The translations under genes were made by a program, and so were the position numbers. A DNA stretch of 33,145 nt. Source: Candidatus Neomicrothrix sp. Its GTDB lineage: Bacteria > Actinomycetota > Acidimicrobiia > Acidimicrobiales > Aldehydirespiratoraceae. Within the stretch, counting starts at the first letter, position 1; the number at the start of each line of letters is the position of its first letter. This document shows positions 1 through 7,225 of the stretch, piece by piece. Where the stretch lies: contig JAFMKU010000021.1 of the NCBI GenBank assembly GCA_017852795.1, forward strand, positions 1 to 33,145, read 5' to 3'. The notes below the pieces were generated by a model. The model was not told the DNA's origin. It ran no database searches and was given only the letters and a program-made list of their open reading frames with translations.

Positions 1-488
1 CCGCCGGATTCGAAACCACCACCCATCTGCTCGGCAACACGGTGCGCCAGTTGGTCGCCCACCCTGAACAGTTGGCGTTGTTACGGGCGGATCGTTCGCT
101 GATTCCGGGTGCCATCGAAGAAGTGCTGCGTTTCGATCCTCCGGTTCAACTCGACGGCCGTTACCTGTTTGACGACATCGAAATTGCCGGGGTGACCCTG
201 CCGGCTGGTTCCAGCACCATGGTGTTGTTGGGGGCGGCGAACCGCGACCCGCAGCTGGTTGACGACCCGGACCGTTTCGATGTGACCCGCACTGATTCGC
301 AGGTGTTGTCGTTTGGTTCAGGGATCCATTTCTGCCTCGGAGCGGCGCTGGCCCGACTCGAAGGTCAGGTGCTGCTGGGGCAACTGCTGGATCGCTACGA
401 CCACTGGGACATCACGGAGGAACCGACCTGGCGGAGTCGCATCACGTTGCGCGGTGTGGAGCGGCTGCCGGTGTCGTTTCGGTCCTAG
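1..488 (+). CDS. Cytochrome P450, C-terminal part (5' end outside window)
   Basis: Heme-thiolate monooxygenase, probably oxidising a lipid, steroid or aromatic substrate with electrons from a ferredoxin system; substrate not deducible. The frame is open from base 3 and begins inside the I-helix: AGFETTTHLLGN carries the acid-threonine pair used for O2 activation. The K-helix ExxR is seen in EEVLRF, a PERF-like segment in DDPDRFDVTR, and the heme-ligand loop in FGSGIHFCLGAALAR with the axial Cys. About 160 residues are present, so more than half of the usual ~400 lies upstream of the window. The frame ends with TAG at 486-488, followed by short tandem repeats and a convergent hydratase gene. 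Family identification is secure; a GTG at 42 is internal, not the start. Confidence 0.93.
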   Translation, partial: AGFETTTHLLGNTVRQLVAHPEQLALLRADRSLIPGAIEEVLRFDPPVQLDGRYLFDDIEIAGVTLPAGSSTMVLLGAANRDPQLVDDPDRFDVTRTDSQVLSFGSGIHFCLGAALARLEGQVLLGQLLDRYDHWDITEEPTWRSRITLRGVERLPVSFRS

Positions 489-489
489 T

Positions 490-536
490 CAACGGTGGGG
501 CTCGACCAACGGTGGGGCTCGACCAACGGTGGGGCT
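490..536. repeat. 17-bp tandem repeat, about 2.8 copies
   Basis: The unit CAACGGTGGGGCTCGAC occurs at 490-506 and 507-523 without mismatch, and its first 13 bases recur at 524-536. The array fills the gap between the convergent P450 and enoyl-CoA hydratase genes. The last unit runs into the hydratase stop codon (complement of 535-537). It probably arose by slippage. No hairpin or T-run is visible. Confidence 0.9.
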
Positions 537-1362
537 AGTAGCCCTTCCATTCGGGGTCGCGGCGTTCCCGGAAGCTAGCGATCCCTTCCTGAGAGTCCTG
601 CGAGTAGGTGTTCATCTCAACCGCAAGCGCTTCGTTATGGATCATCGTCTGGCGGTCAACGTCGAGGCTCTGGTTGACCAGCCATTTGGCCAAACCGAAC
701 GCCACGGTCGGACCCGCCGCGATTTGTTCGGCCCACGCCGTCGCCTGCTGTTCGAGTTCGGCGGCCGGAACCGTCTTGTTGACCAGCCCCAACGATTCGG
801 CTTCGGTGGCGGGAAGGTCGCGGGCGAACAGGAACAGTTCCATGGTTCGGCGCATCCCGATGATTCGGGGTAGGAGCCAGGCGCCGAGCGCGTCTGGAAC
901 GAGTCCCCGTCGAGCGAACACCTCAACAAACTTGGTGTTGTCGGCGGCGATCACCAGATCACAGGCCAGCGCCAGATGGGCCCCCATCCCGGCCGCAGTG
1001 CCGTTGACCGCGGCGATGATCGGGATGTCGCTATCAAGGATCGCGGGGAACAGCGTGTACTGCCCGTCAAGCATGAGCCGCCGCGGATCACCCACCACCT
1101 GTTGAGGAACGTCGTCGGGCCGGTCCTTTTCGTACGGATGAGAAAGGTCAGCTCCGGGGCAGAACAGTTTTTCGCCGGTTGCGGTCAACACGATGCAACG
1201 GGCCTGTTTGGAAACGTTGAGTTCGTTGATGAGGTCACGGATCCGGTTTCGGCACGGCGGGTTGAGCGCGTTGCCGACTTCGGGCCGGTCGATGATGATC
1301 CACGCCACCTTGCCGCGCAGTTCGAAACGGATTTGCTCGTTGAGGGGGCGGTCGCTTGACAT
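535..1362 (-). CDS. Enoyl-CoA hydratase/isomerase (crotonase family)
   Basis: Crotonase-fold enzyme, most likely hydrating or isomerising an enoyl-CoA in beta-oxidation of fatty or cyclic acids. At 275 aa it has the normal family length. The two oxyanion-hole regions are seen as FCPGADL (around residue 68) and NGTAAGMGAHLALACD (around residue 119). The helix with the usual acidic catalytic position reads FVEVFARRGLVPDAL. The C-terminal trimerisation part ends FRERRDPEWKGY, as in many actinobacterial EchA proteins. It is not MenB: it lacks that family's SGGDQ motif. It lies 9 bp downstream of the LLM oxidoreductase on the same strand. The ATG at 1362 has no ribosome binding site but does have a TAGCCT box six bases upstream. 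The precise acyl-CoA substrate is unknown. Confidence 0.9.
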   Translation of the reverse strand: MSSDRPLNEQIRFELRGKVAWIIIDRPEVGNALNPPCRNRIRDLINELNVSKQARCIVLTATGEKLFCPGADLSHPYEKDRPDDVPQQVVGDPRRLMLDGQYTLFPAILDSDIPIIAAVNGTAAGMGAHLALACDLVIAADNTKFVEVFARRGLVPDALGAWLLPRIIGMRRTMELFLFARDLPATEAESLGLVNKTVPAAELEQQATAWAEQIAAGPTVAFGLAKWLVNQSLDVDRQTMIHNEALAVEMNTYSQDSQEGIASFRERRDPEWKGY

Positions 1363-1368
1363 GGTCGC

Positions 1369-1374
1369 AGGCTA
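1369..1374 (-). promoter_or_regulatory. -10 box for a leaderless start of the enoyl-CoA hydratase
   Basis: Read on the minus strand, TAGCCT-GCGACC-ATG places a TANNNT hexamer six bases before the start codon. Its TAG is also the stop codon of the upstream LLM oxidoreductase. No Shine-Dalgarno sequence is present. Inferred promoter. Confidence 0.5.
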
Positions 1375-2163
1375 ACTCTGGATCCGGTCTCGTTGTTCGA
1401 TCAACCGTTGAAGCGGGCTGAGGTCGAACGGGTCGGGGGTCATCACGATGATATGGCTGGCTCCGGCCTCGAGGTAGCGCTCAACGTCGTCGACATCGTC
1501 GGTAGACACGGCCACGGTTCGCTCGATTTCGGCCGGGTTGCGACCTACTTTGGCGCACCAGTCATCGAGCACTCCGCAGAGGTGGCGAACGTTGTCGGGT
1601 GGGCCGAAACAGTTCCAGAGGTCGGCGTATTCTGCGACCAGTCGCAGGGTCACTTTCTGTCCGGACCCACCGATCATGATCGGCATCGGCCCCACCGCGG
1701 TGGGGTTAAGTTTGGCCAACCGTTCTTTCATCCGGGGCAGGTCGGCTTCGAGTTGACGCAGCCGACTCCCGACGGTGCCGAACTCGTAGCCGTATTCGGT
1801 GTAATCGCGTTCGAACCAGCCGGCCCCCACCGCGAGGTAGAGACGCCCGTTGGCGACATGATCGATGGTGCGGGCCATGTCGGCCAGCAGTTCCGGGTTG
1901 CGGTAGCTGTTGCCGGTGACGAGGGTGCCGAGTTGGGCGTGGCTGGTGTCGGCCGCCATGACCGACAGCAGCGTCCATGCTTCGAAGTGGGTGGCGTCGG
2001 GGTCGCCGAAGAGTGGGTAGAAGTGGTCCCAGATCCAAATGGAGTCTGCGCCCATCTGGTCAGCGGCCCGCCAGGCCTGACGCATGGCGTCCACTGAGGT
2101 GGCCTGAGGCTGGATTTGGATTCCGACTTTGAGCTGGGGAGCGGAGGGGTTGGTGTTGGTCAT
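1372..2163 (-). CDS. LLM-class (F420-dependent type) oxidoreductase
   Basis: Luciferase-like TIM-barrel flavin/F420 oxidoreductase of 263 aa. Such actinobacterial enzymes transfer hydride between reduced F420 and diverse substrates. Visible family marks are the N-terminal strand KVGIQIQPQ, IWIWDHFYPL, LGTLVTGNSYRNPELLADMARTIDHVANGRL (typical of F420 LLM proteins), GAGWFERDYTEYGYEF, and PIMIGGSGQKVTLRLVAEYADLWN near the end. F420 rather than FMN use is inferred from family and taxon. The gene precedes the hydratase by 9 bp and may share transcripts with it. Upstream of the ATG, CAGGAT lies seven bases away, a near match to the TANNNT boxes seen elsewhere, so a leaderless start is possible. Substrate unknown. 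Confidence 0.9.
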   Translation of the reverse strand: MTNTNPSAPQLKVGIQIQPQATSVDAMRQAWRAADQMGADSIWIWDHFYPLFGDPDATHFEAWTLLSVMAADTSHAQLGTLVTGNSYRNPELLADMARTIDHVANGRLYLAVGAGWFERDYTEYGYEFGTVGSRLRQLEADLPRMKERLAKLNPTAVGPMPIMIGGSGQKVTLRLVAEYADLWNCFGPPDNVRHLCGVLDDWCAKVGRNPAEIERTVAVSTDDVDDVERYLEAGASHIIVMTPDPFDLSPLQRLIEQRDRIQS

Positions 2164-2170
2164 GGCCCTG

Positions 2171-2176
2171 ATCCTG
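2171..2176 (-). promoter_or_regulatory. Possible -10 box for the LLM oxidoreductase
   Basis: On the minus strand CAGGAT-CAGGGCC-ATG gives a hexamer differing from TAGGAT at one position, seven bases before the start. Weaker than the other leaderless candidates. Confidence 0.3.
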
Positions 2177-2301
2177 TCACACCCGTGTGGTGTAGTTCGG
2201 TAGTGGCCAGATCACCTCTCCCGACTGCTACACGCTCTACCCGGTGCGTTAGCGTGTGGTTCCACCTTTGGTTTGGTTTCAGGTTGTCTGGTGACCGAGG
2301 T

Positions 2302-2354
2302 GGTACCCAATGTGGTGAATTGCCACATAGATGTGAGTTGCCGGTACCTGTACC
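2302..2354. promoter_or_regulatory. Operator-like cluster of short inverted repeats
   Basis: The 240-250 bp gap between the divergent LLM gene and the small protein contains alternating half-sites: ATGTGG (2310-2315), CCACAT (2323-2328) and ATGTG (2331-2335). It is flanked by GGTACC (2302-2307) and GGTAC-CT-GTACC (2343-2354). This looks like a regulator-binding region for one or both divergent genes. No gene is visible in the rest of the gap. Function inferred only from symmetry and position. Confidence 0.35.
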
Positions 2355-2409
2355 GTGCTAAGCAGAAGTAGTCAGTTGGGTCTCCGGACCCAGAGAGGAG
2401 TCGGTGTTC

Positions 2410-2667
2410 GTGTCTGAAGGCGAGCTTGCAACGGTCATCCGGTCCATTCGAGAAAGCATCGACGGCGACGTTTGTAGTCGATCCCGAGTTATGGACGCAC
2501 TTCTCGATCTCCGCCTCGAAGCGGCAAACCGTCACGACGTGATCGAACTGGTCGACGTGGCGTTGCGCGAGCTTCCGGGCCGCACCATGGTCCCTGCTTC
2601 GTGGTGGCGCGACCGACTCGACATCTTCGAACTAGCCAGCATCAACCCCGTCGAACCGGTGAGCTGA
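2410..2667 (+). CDS. Small conserved-looking protein of unknown function
   Basis: I do not recognise this 85-residue protein. It is acidic, predicted mostly helical, and contains no membrane segment or signal peptide. Visible stretches include LATVIRSIRESIDGD and VMDALLDLRLEAANRHDVIELVDVALRELPG, then a tryptophan pair in SWWRDRLDIFEL. The longest frame starts at GTG 2404, but AGAGGAG at 2394-2400 sits only three bases before it. That Shine-Dalgarno sequence is nine bases before GTG 2410, which is therefore preferred. Real coding is supported by this ribosome site and by typical GC3-rich codon use. It stands alone between a divergent oxidoreductase and a downstream acyl-CoA synthetase. Confidence 0.6.
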   Translation: MSEGELATVIRSIRESIDGDVCSRSRVMDALLDLRLEAANRHDVIELVDVALRELPGRTMVPASWWRDRLDIFELASINPVEPVS

Positions 2668-2781
2668 ACCTCCCCGAGGTCTCCCGGATTCACTCATCCG
2701 GCCGCTGCTTGAGCGACCCAACCCACCAGTTTTTTTGGTGTCAATTGGCGTCGGGGTGCGGCAACACCGAAGAATGCCCCC

Positions 2782-4341
2782 ATGGCCAACACTGATGCTC
2801 TGGGCGTATGGAAAATTGCAGAAGCCGACCCTGACTTTCTGGCGGTGGTCGACCCTGACTACAACGAGCTCACCTATGGCCAACTGGCCGCGCTCACCAA
2901 CCGGATTTCTCGAGGTCTTCGAGCCGCCGGGTTGGAAGTCGGCGATCAAGTCACGACGGTGCTGCCGAACTCGTTCGAGCAGATCGCGGTGTGTCTCGCG
3001 GCCTACCAGTCGGGGCTGTACGTCACCACCGTCAACTGGCACCTTGTCGGACCCGAGATCAGCTACATCGTCAACGATTCGAACACCAAAGCGCTGATTG
3101 TGAGCGACGAGTTCGCCGACGAGGCGGTGCGGATCCTTGAGGACTGCGTGACCCCAGTCGAGAACCGGTTTGCGATCGGTGACGTGCCGGGGTTTCGGCC
3201 GTTCGCCGACCTGATCGACCAGCAGTCCTCGGACCGCCCTGACGATCTCGCCACCGGATCGTTCATGTTCTATACGTCGGGCACAACCGGACGACCCAAA
3301 GGGGTGAAACGAGATCTTGACCCTCGTCATCCCGACGATGCCGCAGCCGCGTCGGGCGGGTTGTTCCTGCTGTTTGGGACCATGCCACACGACGGCAACG
3401 TGCAGATCACTCAGGCGCCGCTCTATCACACGGCGGTCAACAACTGGACCACGATGTCGCTCCACATGGGCCATTCGGTGGTGTTGATGGACCGCTGGAC
3501 CCCGGAAGGTGCCCTCGAACGAATCGAGCGGTATCAGGTCACCACTTCGCACATGGTGCCAACCATGTTCAACCGACTGCTGCAACTCCCCGAAGAAGTA
3601 CGGGAACGCTACGACGTGTCATCGCTGCGCCGCATGGTCCACGCGGCCGCCCCCTGCCCCGTCGAGACCAAACGCCGGATGATCCAATGGTGGGGCGATT
3701 CGATCTGGGAGTACTACGCGGCGACCGAAGGGGGAGGGACCTACGTCGGCCCGCAGGAGTGGCTGGCCAAACCGGGAACGGTCGGCAAGCCCTGGCCGAT
3801 TTCGGAAGTGATCGTTGTTGACGACGACGGTAACGATCTGCCTGCGTTTGTGAGTGGCACGGTCTACATGAAGATGCAGGGCCAGACCTTCGAGTATCGA
3901 GGCGACGACGAAAAGACCCAGAAGTCTCGACTCCGTGACTTCTTCACGGTCGGTGATGTGGGATACCTCGATGAAGACGGGTTCTTGTTCCTCAACGATC
4001 GGGCCAACGACATGATCATCGTCGGCGGGGTCAACATCTACCCGGCCGAGATCGAAGGGTCGCTGGTGCAACACGAAGCGGTCGGCGACGTGGCGGTCTT
4101 TGGGGTTCCCAACCCTGATACCGGTGAGGAAATCAAAGCGGTGGTCGAACTGCGCGACGGTTGGGAAGCGGGGGACGAAACCACCGCCACCATCTTGGAA
4201 TGGCTCCGAACGCAGATCGCCAAACAGAAGCTGCCCCGCACCATCGACTACACCGACGAGATGCCTCGCGATCCCAACGGCAAGCTCTACAAGCGGCGTC
4301 TCCGGGACCCGTACTGGGAAGGCCACGAAACCGCCATCTAA
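2782..4341 (+). CDS. Acyl-CoA synthetase (AMP-dependent synthetase/ligase)
   Basis: ANL-superfamily enzyme that adenylates a carboxylic acid and transfers the acyl group to CoA. At 519 aa it is full length. Core motifs are present in order: the AMP-binding P-loop YTSGTTGRPKGV (about residue 165), the aromatic-acidic YYAATEGGG motif (about 312), the hinge region FTVGDVGYLDEDGFLFLNDRANDMIIVGGVNIYPAEIE (about 392-429) and the C-terminal catalytic lysine motif PRDPNGKLYKRRL (about 494). Sequence style matches actinobacterial FadD-type ligases rather than MenE, and it is far from the menaquinone operon. No Shine-Dalgarno is visible. AAGAAT lies six bases before the ATG (2770-2775), so a leaderless start is possible. 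Likely feeds the CoA-dependent catabolic genes in this window; substrate unknown. Confidence 0.93.
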   Translation: MANTDALGVWKIAEADPDFLAVVDPDYNELTYGQLAALTNRISRGLRAAGLEVGDQVTTVLPNSFEQIAVCLAAYQSGLYVTTVNWHLVGPEISYIVNDSNTKALIVSDEFADEAVRILEDCVTPVENRFAIGDVPGFRPFADLIDQQSSDRPDDLATGSFMFYTSGTTGRPKGVKRDLDPRHPDDAAAASGGLFLLFGTMPHDGNVQITQAPLYHTAVNNWTTMSLHMGHSVVLMDRWTPEGALERIERYQVTTSHMVPTMFNRLLQLPEEVRERYDVSSLRRMVHAAAPCPVETKRRMIQWWGDSIWEYYAATEGGGTYVGPQEWLAKPGTVGKPWPISEVIVVDDDGNDLPAFVSGTVYMKMQGQTFEYRGDDEKTQKSRLRDFFTVGDVGYLDEDGFLFLNDRANDMIIVGGVNIYPAEIEGSLVQHEAVGDVAVFGVPNPDTGEEIKAVVELRDGWEAGDETTATILEWLRTQIAKQKLPRTIDYTDEMPRDPNGKLYKRRLRDPYWEGHETAI

Positions 4342-4370
4342 ACGCCAGTGTCCAGGCCGCCCGGATGCGG

Positions 4371-4376
4371 TAGTTT
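4371..4376 (+). promoter_or_regulatory. -10 box for a leaderless start of the first PLP enzyme
   Basis: TAGTTT at 4371-4376, then six bases, then ATG 4383. There is no Shine-Dalgarno sequence. The box lies 29 bp after the synthetase stop, so the PLP gene pair probably has its own promoter. Confidence 0.5.
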
Positions 4377-4382
4377 TACAGA

Positions 4383-5927
4383 ATGTCAAAACGCGTGATG
4401 GACGACCAGGAAGTCGCACGGGCCCACCGTTCGCTGGGTCTCACCACCGAGATCGCTGACCAAGCCGTCTATGACCGCACGGTGCAGCGCTTCGCCGACC
4501 GAAACATCGCCCTACCGACCTTCGCGGAACTCGCGGATCCGGCCACCATCCCGGCGGCCCGCCTTGAGCCTCTGGTCGGGTTGGACCGCAACGAACCCGA
4601 CAGTCGGAACCTGTTCCGGGTGCACTGGTTCGGACATCTCGACGGCACGGGCCCTCATCGGGTGCCGGACTACCTTGAACTGCCCCCCGCCTTGACCGGG
4701 GTTGAGGCGCGCATCGTGTTGGCGTTCGGCAACCGGTTCCCGATGATCAAAGCCCACAAGGTGTTGGCTGCCTACAGCTGCCTCGTGCCGAGGTTGGTTA
4801 CCGGACGGTTCGACCCGACCCACCACCGCGCGGTCTGGCCGTCGACCGGCAACTACGCCCGCGGCGGGATTGCGATTTCGCGGATCATGGACTGTCGAGG
4901 GGTTGCGGTACTGCCCGAAGGAATGAGCAAGGCCCGGTTTGATTGGCTGGAACAGTGGACGCTCGACCCCGCCCACGACATCATCCGGACTCCCGGTACC
5001 GAGTCGAACGTCAAAGAAATCTATGACGCCTGCAACGAACTCGAAAAAGACCCGGAGATCGAGATCATCAACCAGTTCTCGGAGTTCTCCAACCATCTCG
5101 GCCACTACTCGGTGACCGGGCCGGCGCTCGCTTCGGTGTTCTCGCACGCCACCGAAGGACACGCCAACGCTCGGCTGTTCGCCTTCATCTCCGCTTCCGG
5201 GTCGGCAGGCACGTTAGGGGCCGGCGACTATCTCAAAGACCAGTTCGGTTCACGCACGGTCGCGGTTGAGGCGTTGGAATGCCCGACGCTGCTCGAAAAC
5301 GGGTTCGGTGATCACAACATTCAGGGGATCGGCGACAAGCACGTCCCGCTGATCCACAACGTGATGAACACCGACGACGTCGTGGCGGTCAGCGATCGTT
5401 CAACCGACGCGCTCGACGCGTTGTTCAACACCGACGCCGGTCGGGCCCATCTGGTGGACCGGGTGGGGCTCGATCCGGCGCTGGTTGAAAGCCTCGTGCA
5501 CCTCGGATACTCGTCGATCTGTAATGCGCTGGCCGCCATCTCGGTGGCCAAGACCTACGGGTTGGGACGAGACGACGTGATCGTGACCGTCGCCACCGAC
5601 GGCAGCGAACTCTACGACGCCGAACGGGCCGACTACCTCGCTATCCGCCACCCTGACGGGTACGACGCAGTGGCCGCCGCGGCAGATTTTGCCCGTGAAC
5701 TCGAAGCGGGTGACACCGCCCAACACCTTCCGCTCAACGAACAAGAACGCCGACGGATCTTCAACCTGGGGTACTTCACCTGGGTGGAGCAGCAGGGCAC
5801 CTCGTTTGAGGATTTCACGGCTCGCGCCGATCAACGATTCTGGGATGGATTGCGTCATTTCACGGCGGATTGGGACGAGATGATTCGGGAGTTCAACGAA
5901 CGCACCGGCACGCGCCGCGACGACTGA
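4383..5927 (+). CDS. PLP-dependent enzyme, fold type II (cysteine synthase/threonine synthase-like)
   Basis: Large (514 aa) fold-type-II PLP enzyme, probably acting on an amino acid by beta-elimination or beta-replacement. The candidate Schiff-base lysine is in FPMIKAHKVLAAY (about residues 119-131). An STGNYARGG segment (about 158) corresponds to the substrate/phosphate loop, and SASGSAGTLGAGDYLK (about 271-286) is the glycine-rich PLP-phosphate loop. The protein is longer than ordinary cysteine synthases (~310 aa), with roughly 100 extra residues at each end. It resembles the poorly characterised family usually labelled 'PLP-dependent protein, beta subunit'. The next gene, 4 bp downstream, is another fold-type-II enzyme, suggesting a shared pathway or heteromer. 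Exact reaction unknown. Confidence 0.82.
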   Translation: MSKRVMDDQEVARAHRSLGLTTEIADQAVYDRTVQRFADRNIALPTFAELADPATIPAARLEPLVGLDRNEPDSRNLFRVHWFGHLDGTGPHRVPDYLELPPALTGVEARIVLAFGNRFPMIKAHKVLAAYSCLVPRLVTGRFDPTHHRAVWPSTGNYARGGIAISRIMDCRGVAVLPEGMSKARFDWLEQWTLDPAHDIIRTPGTESNVKEIYDACNELEKDPEIEIINQFSEFSNHLGHYSVTGPALASVFSHATEGHANARLFAFISASGSAGTLGAGDYLKDQFGSRTVAVEALECPTLLENGFGDHNIQGIGDKHVPLIHNVMNTDDVVAVSDRSTDALDALFNTDAGRAHLVDRVGLDPALVESLVHLGYSSICNALAAISVAKTYGLGRDDVIVTVATDGSELYDAERADYLAIRHPDGYDAVAAAADFARELEAGDTAQHLPLNEQERRRIFNLGYFTWVEQQGTSFEDFTARADQRFWDGLRHFTADWDEMIREFNERTGTRRDD

Positions 5928-5931
5928 GACC

Positions 5932-7215
5932 GTGACACGACCCTCAACTTTTGCTCGTTACGTCGACCGCCTTGAGGTGGTCGCGGCGGCGGAAGCGGCA
6001 GGGCTGGAACGAACCCAGGTCTTGCAAGTAATCGCCGAGTTAGACGACGCGGTTGCGGCGGTCGATGGCCACGGTTTTGCGGTGACACCGTTTCTGCGTC
6101 AGCGCCAGCTCGCCGATGCGGTAGGTCTCGACGCCAGCGCCAGCCTCTGGGTCAAAGATGAAACTGGCAATGTGTCCGGATCGCACAAAGGACGGCATCT
6201 GTTTGGAGTCGCGCTCGGGTTGGCGCTCAACGAAGCACTCAGCGCACGCTCCGCGCCTTTGGTCGATGAGCCTGATCGGCTGGCCATTGCGAGCTGCGGC
6301 AACGCGGCGCTGGCCGCCGCGGTGATCGCCGCTGCGAGTCATCGACCCCTCGACGTCTTCGTTCCAGACTGGGCGGATCGCACGGTCACCGACGAAATCG
6401 AACGCCTCGGGGCGTCGGTAGTGCGCTGTGCACGGCGCGACGGCCGGCTCGGTGATCCGGCGTACCACGCCATGGTGGAGGCCCTCGACGCGGGAGCTAC
6501 CGGCTTTTCGTGTCAAGGAACCGACACGCCAACCACGATCGACGGGGCCCGCACTCTCGCCTACGAGATGCTCGACCAGGTCGACTCCGGACTTGACCGG
6601 CTGGTGATCCAAGTCGGAGGTGGTGCCTTGGCCACGGCGTTAGTTACCGGTTTGCGACTCGGGGCGGACGCACCCCTGCCGATCGTTCACGCCGTGCAAC
6701 CCGACGGCAACCATCCGCTGGTACGGGCCTGGGATCGGGTGATGGCCGAACTTGCAGGTCAGCAGCCGTCAACGAACCGTGAACGCCAGACCGCGGCCGC
6801 GAACCTCGGACCGGCCACCGATGCCGTCCGGGAAGCAGTCATGGCGCGTCTGCAGGCCAACCCCGATCGTTACATGGAGCCGTGGCCGGTGCCTCCGGTT
6901 TCCTACGCCACCGGGATTCTTGACGACGTGACCTACGACTGGGTGTGGATCATCGACGCCATGCTCGCCAGCGGAGGGTTCCCGGTGGTGGTTGACGATC
7001 CCGATTTTCGCGCCGCTCACCGATTGGGTCAGGAACAAACCGGGATCGCGGTTTGCCCGACCGGGGCTTCGGGGTTGGCCGGACTTCTGGTCCTGACCCG
7101 GCAGCTCGGTATGACTTTCGCCGGGGAGCAGGTGGCGCTGGTCTTTAGCGGCCACCAACGGGCCGGAGATCCGGCCCCGAATGGTGCACTCGCTGGCCCC
7201 CCGTTGCCGGACTAG
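5932..7215 (+). CDS. Second PLP-dependent enzyme, fold type II (threonine synthase-like)
   Basis: A 427-aa fold-type-II PLP protein only distantly similar to its upstream neighbour. The Schiff-base lysine is expected in VKDETGNVSGSHKGRH (around residue 88), which resembles the threonine synthase/threonine deaminase motif. ASCGNAALAAAVIAAA (about 122-137) is the substrate-carboxylate loop, and VIQVGGGALATALVTG (about 225) is the PLP-phosphate loop. The start is GTG, 4 bp after the previous stop and without a clear ribosome site, so translation is probably coupled. The MFS transporter begins just after it. A role in amino-acid conversion followed by export or uptake is a guess from this order. 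It could be an authentic threonine synthase relative, but its length and pairing make a specialised reaction more likely. Confidence 0.8.
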   Translation: MTRPSTFARYVDRLEVVAAAEAAGLERTQVLQVIAELDDAVAAVDGHGFAVTPFLRQRQLADAVGLDASASLWVKDETGNVSGSHKGRHLFGVALGLALNEALSARSAPLVDEPDRLAIASCGNAALAAAVIAAASHRPLDVFVPDWADRTVTDEIERLGASVVRCARRDGRLGDPAYHAMVEALDAGATGFSCQGTDTPTTIDGARTLAYEMLDQVDSGLDRLVIQVGGGALATALVTGLRLGADAPLPIVHAVQPDGNHPLVRAWDRVMAELAGQQPSTNRERQTAAANLGPATDAVREAVMARLQANPDRYMEPWPVPPVSYATGILDDVTYDWVWIIDAMLASGGFPVVVDDPDFRAAHRLGQEQTGIAVCPTGASGLAGLLVLTRQLGMTFAGEQVALVFSGHQRAGDPAPNGALAGPPLPD

Positions 7216-7218
7216 GTT
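7213..7218 (+). promoter_or_regulatory. -10 box for a leaderless start of the MFS transporter
   Basis: TAGGTT begins with the TAG stop codon of the PLP gene (7213-7215) and lies seven bases before GTG 7226. It supports the shorter MFS start over the overlapping ATG at 7181. Confidence 0.45.
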
Positions 7219-7225
7219 CGGTCTG

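Noticed and set aside
535-1362. Enoyl-CoA hydratase as MenB
   Set aside because: The SGGDQ-type motif of MenB is absent (FCPGADL instead) and it is not in the men operon.
2724-2740. CACCA...TGGTG hairpin around a T-run before the acyl-CoA synthetase
   Set aside because: Only a 5-bp stem with the T-run in the loop rather than after the stem, so it does not look like a terminator.
2632-3585. Long antisense open frame (317 codons) opposite the acyl-CoA synthetase
   Set aside because: The plus strand encodes a complete synthetase with all motifs. The antisense product is rich in Arg/His/Gly and has no recognisable domain, as expected for mirror frames in GC-rich DNA.
2782-4341. Acyl-CoA synthetase as MenE for the menaquinone pathway
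   Set aside because: It lies 7 kb from the operon, in a CoA-catabolic context, and its sequence style is FadD-like; nothing ties it to o-succinylbenzoate.
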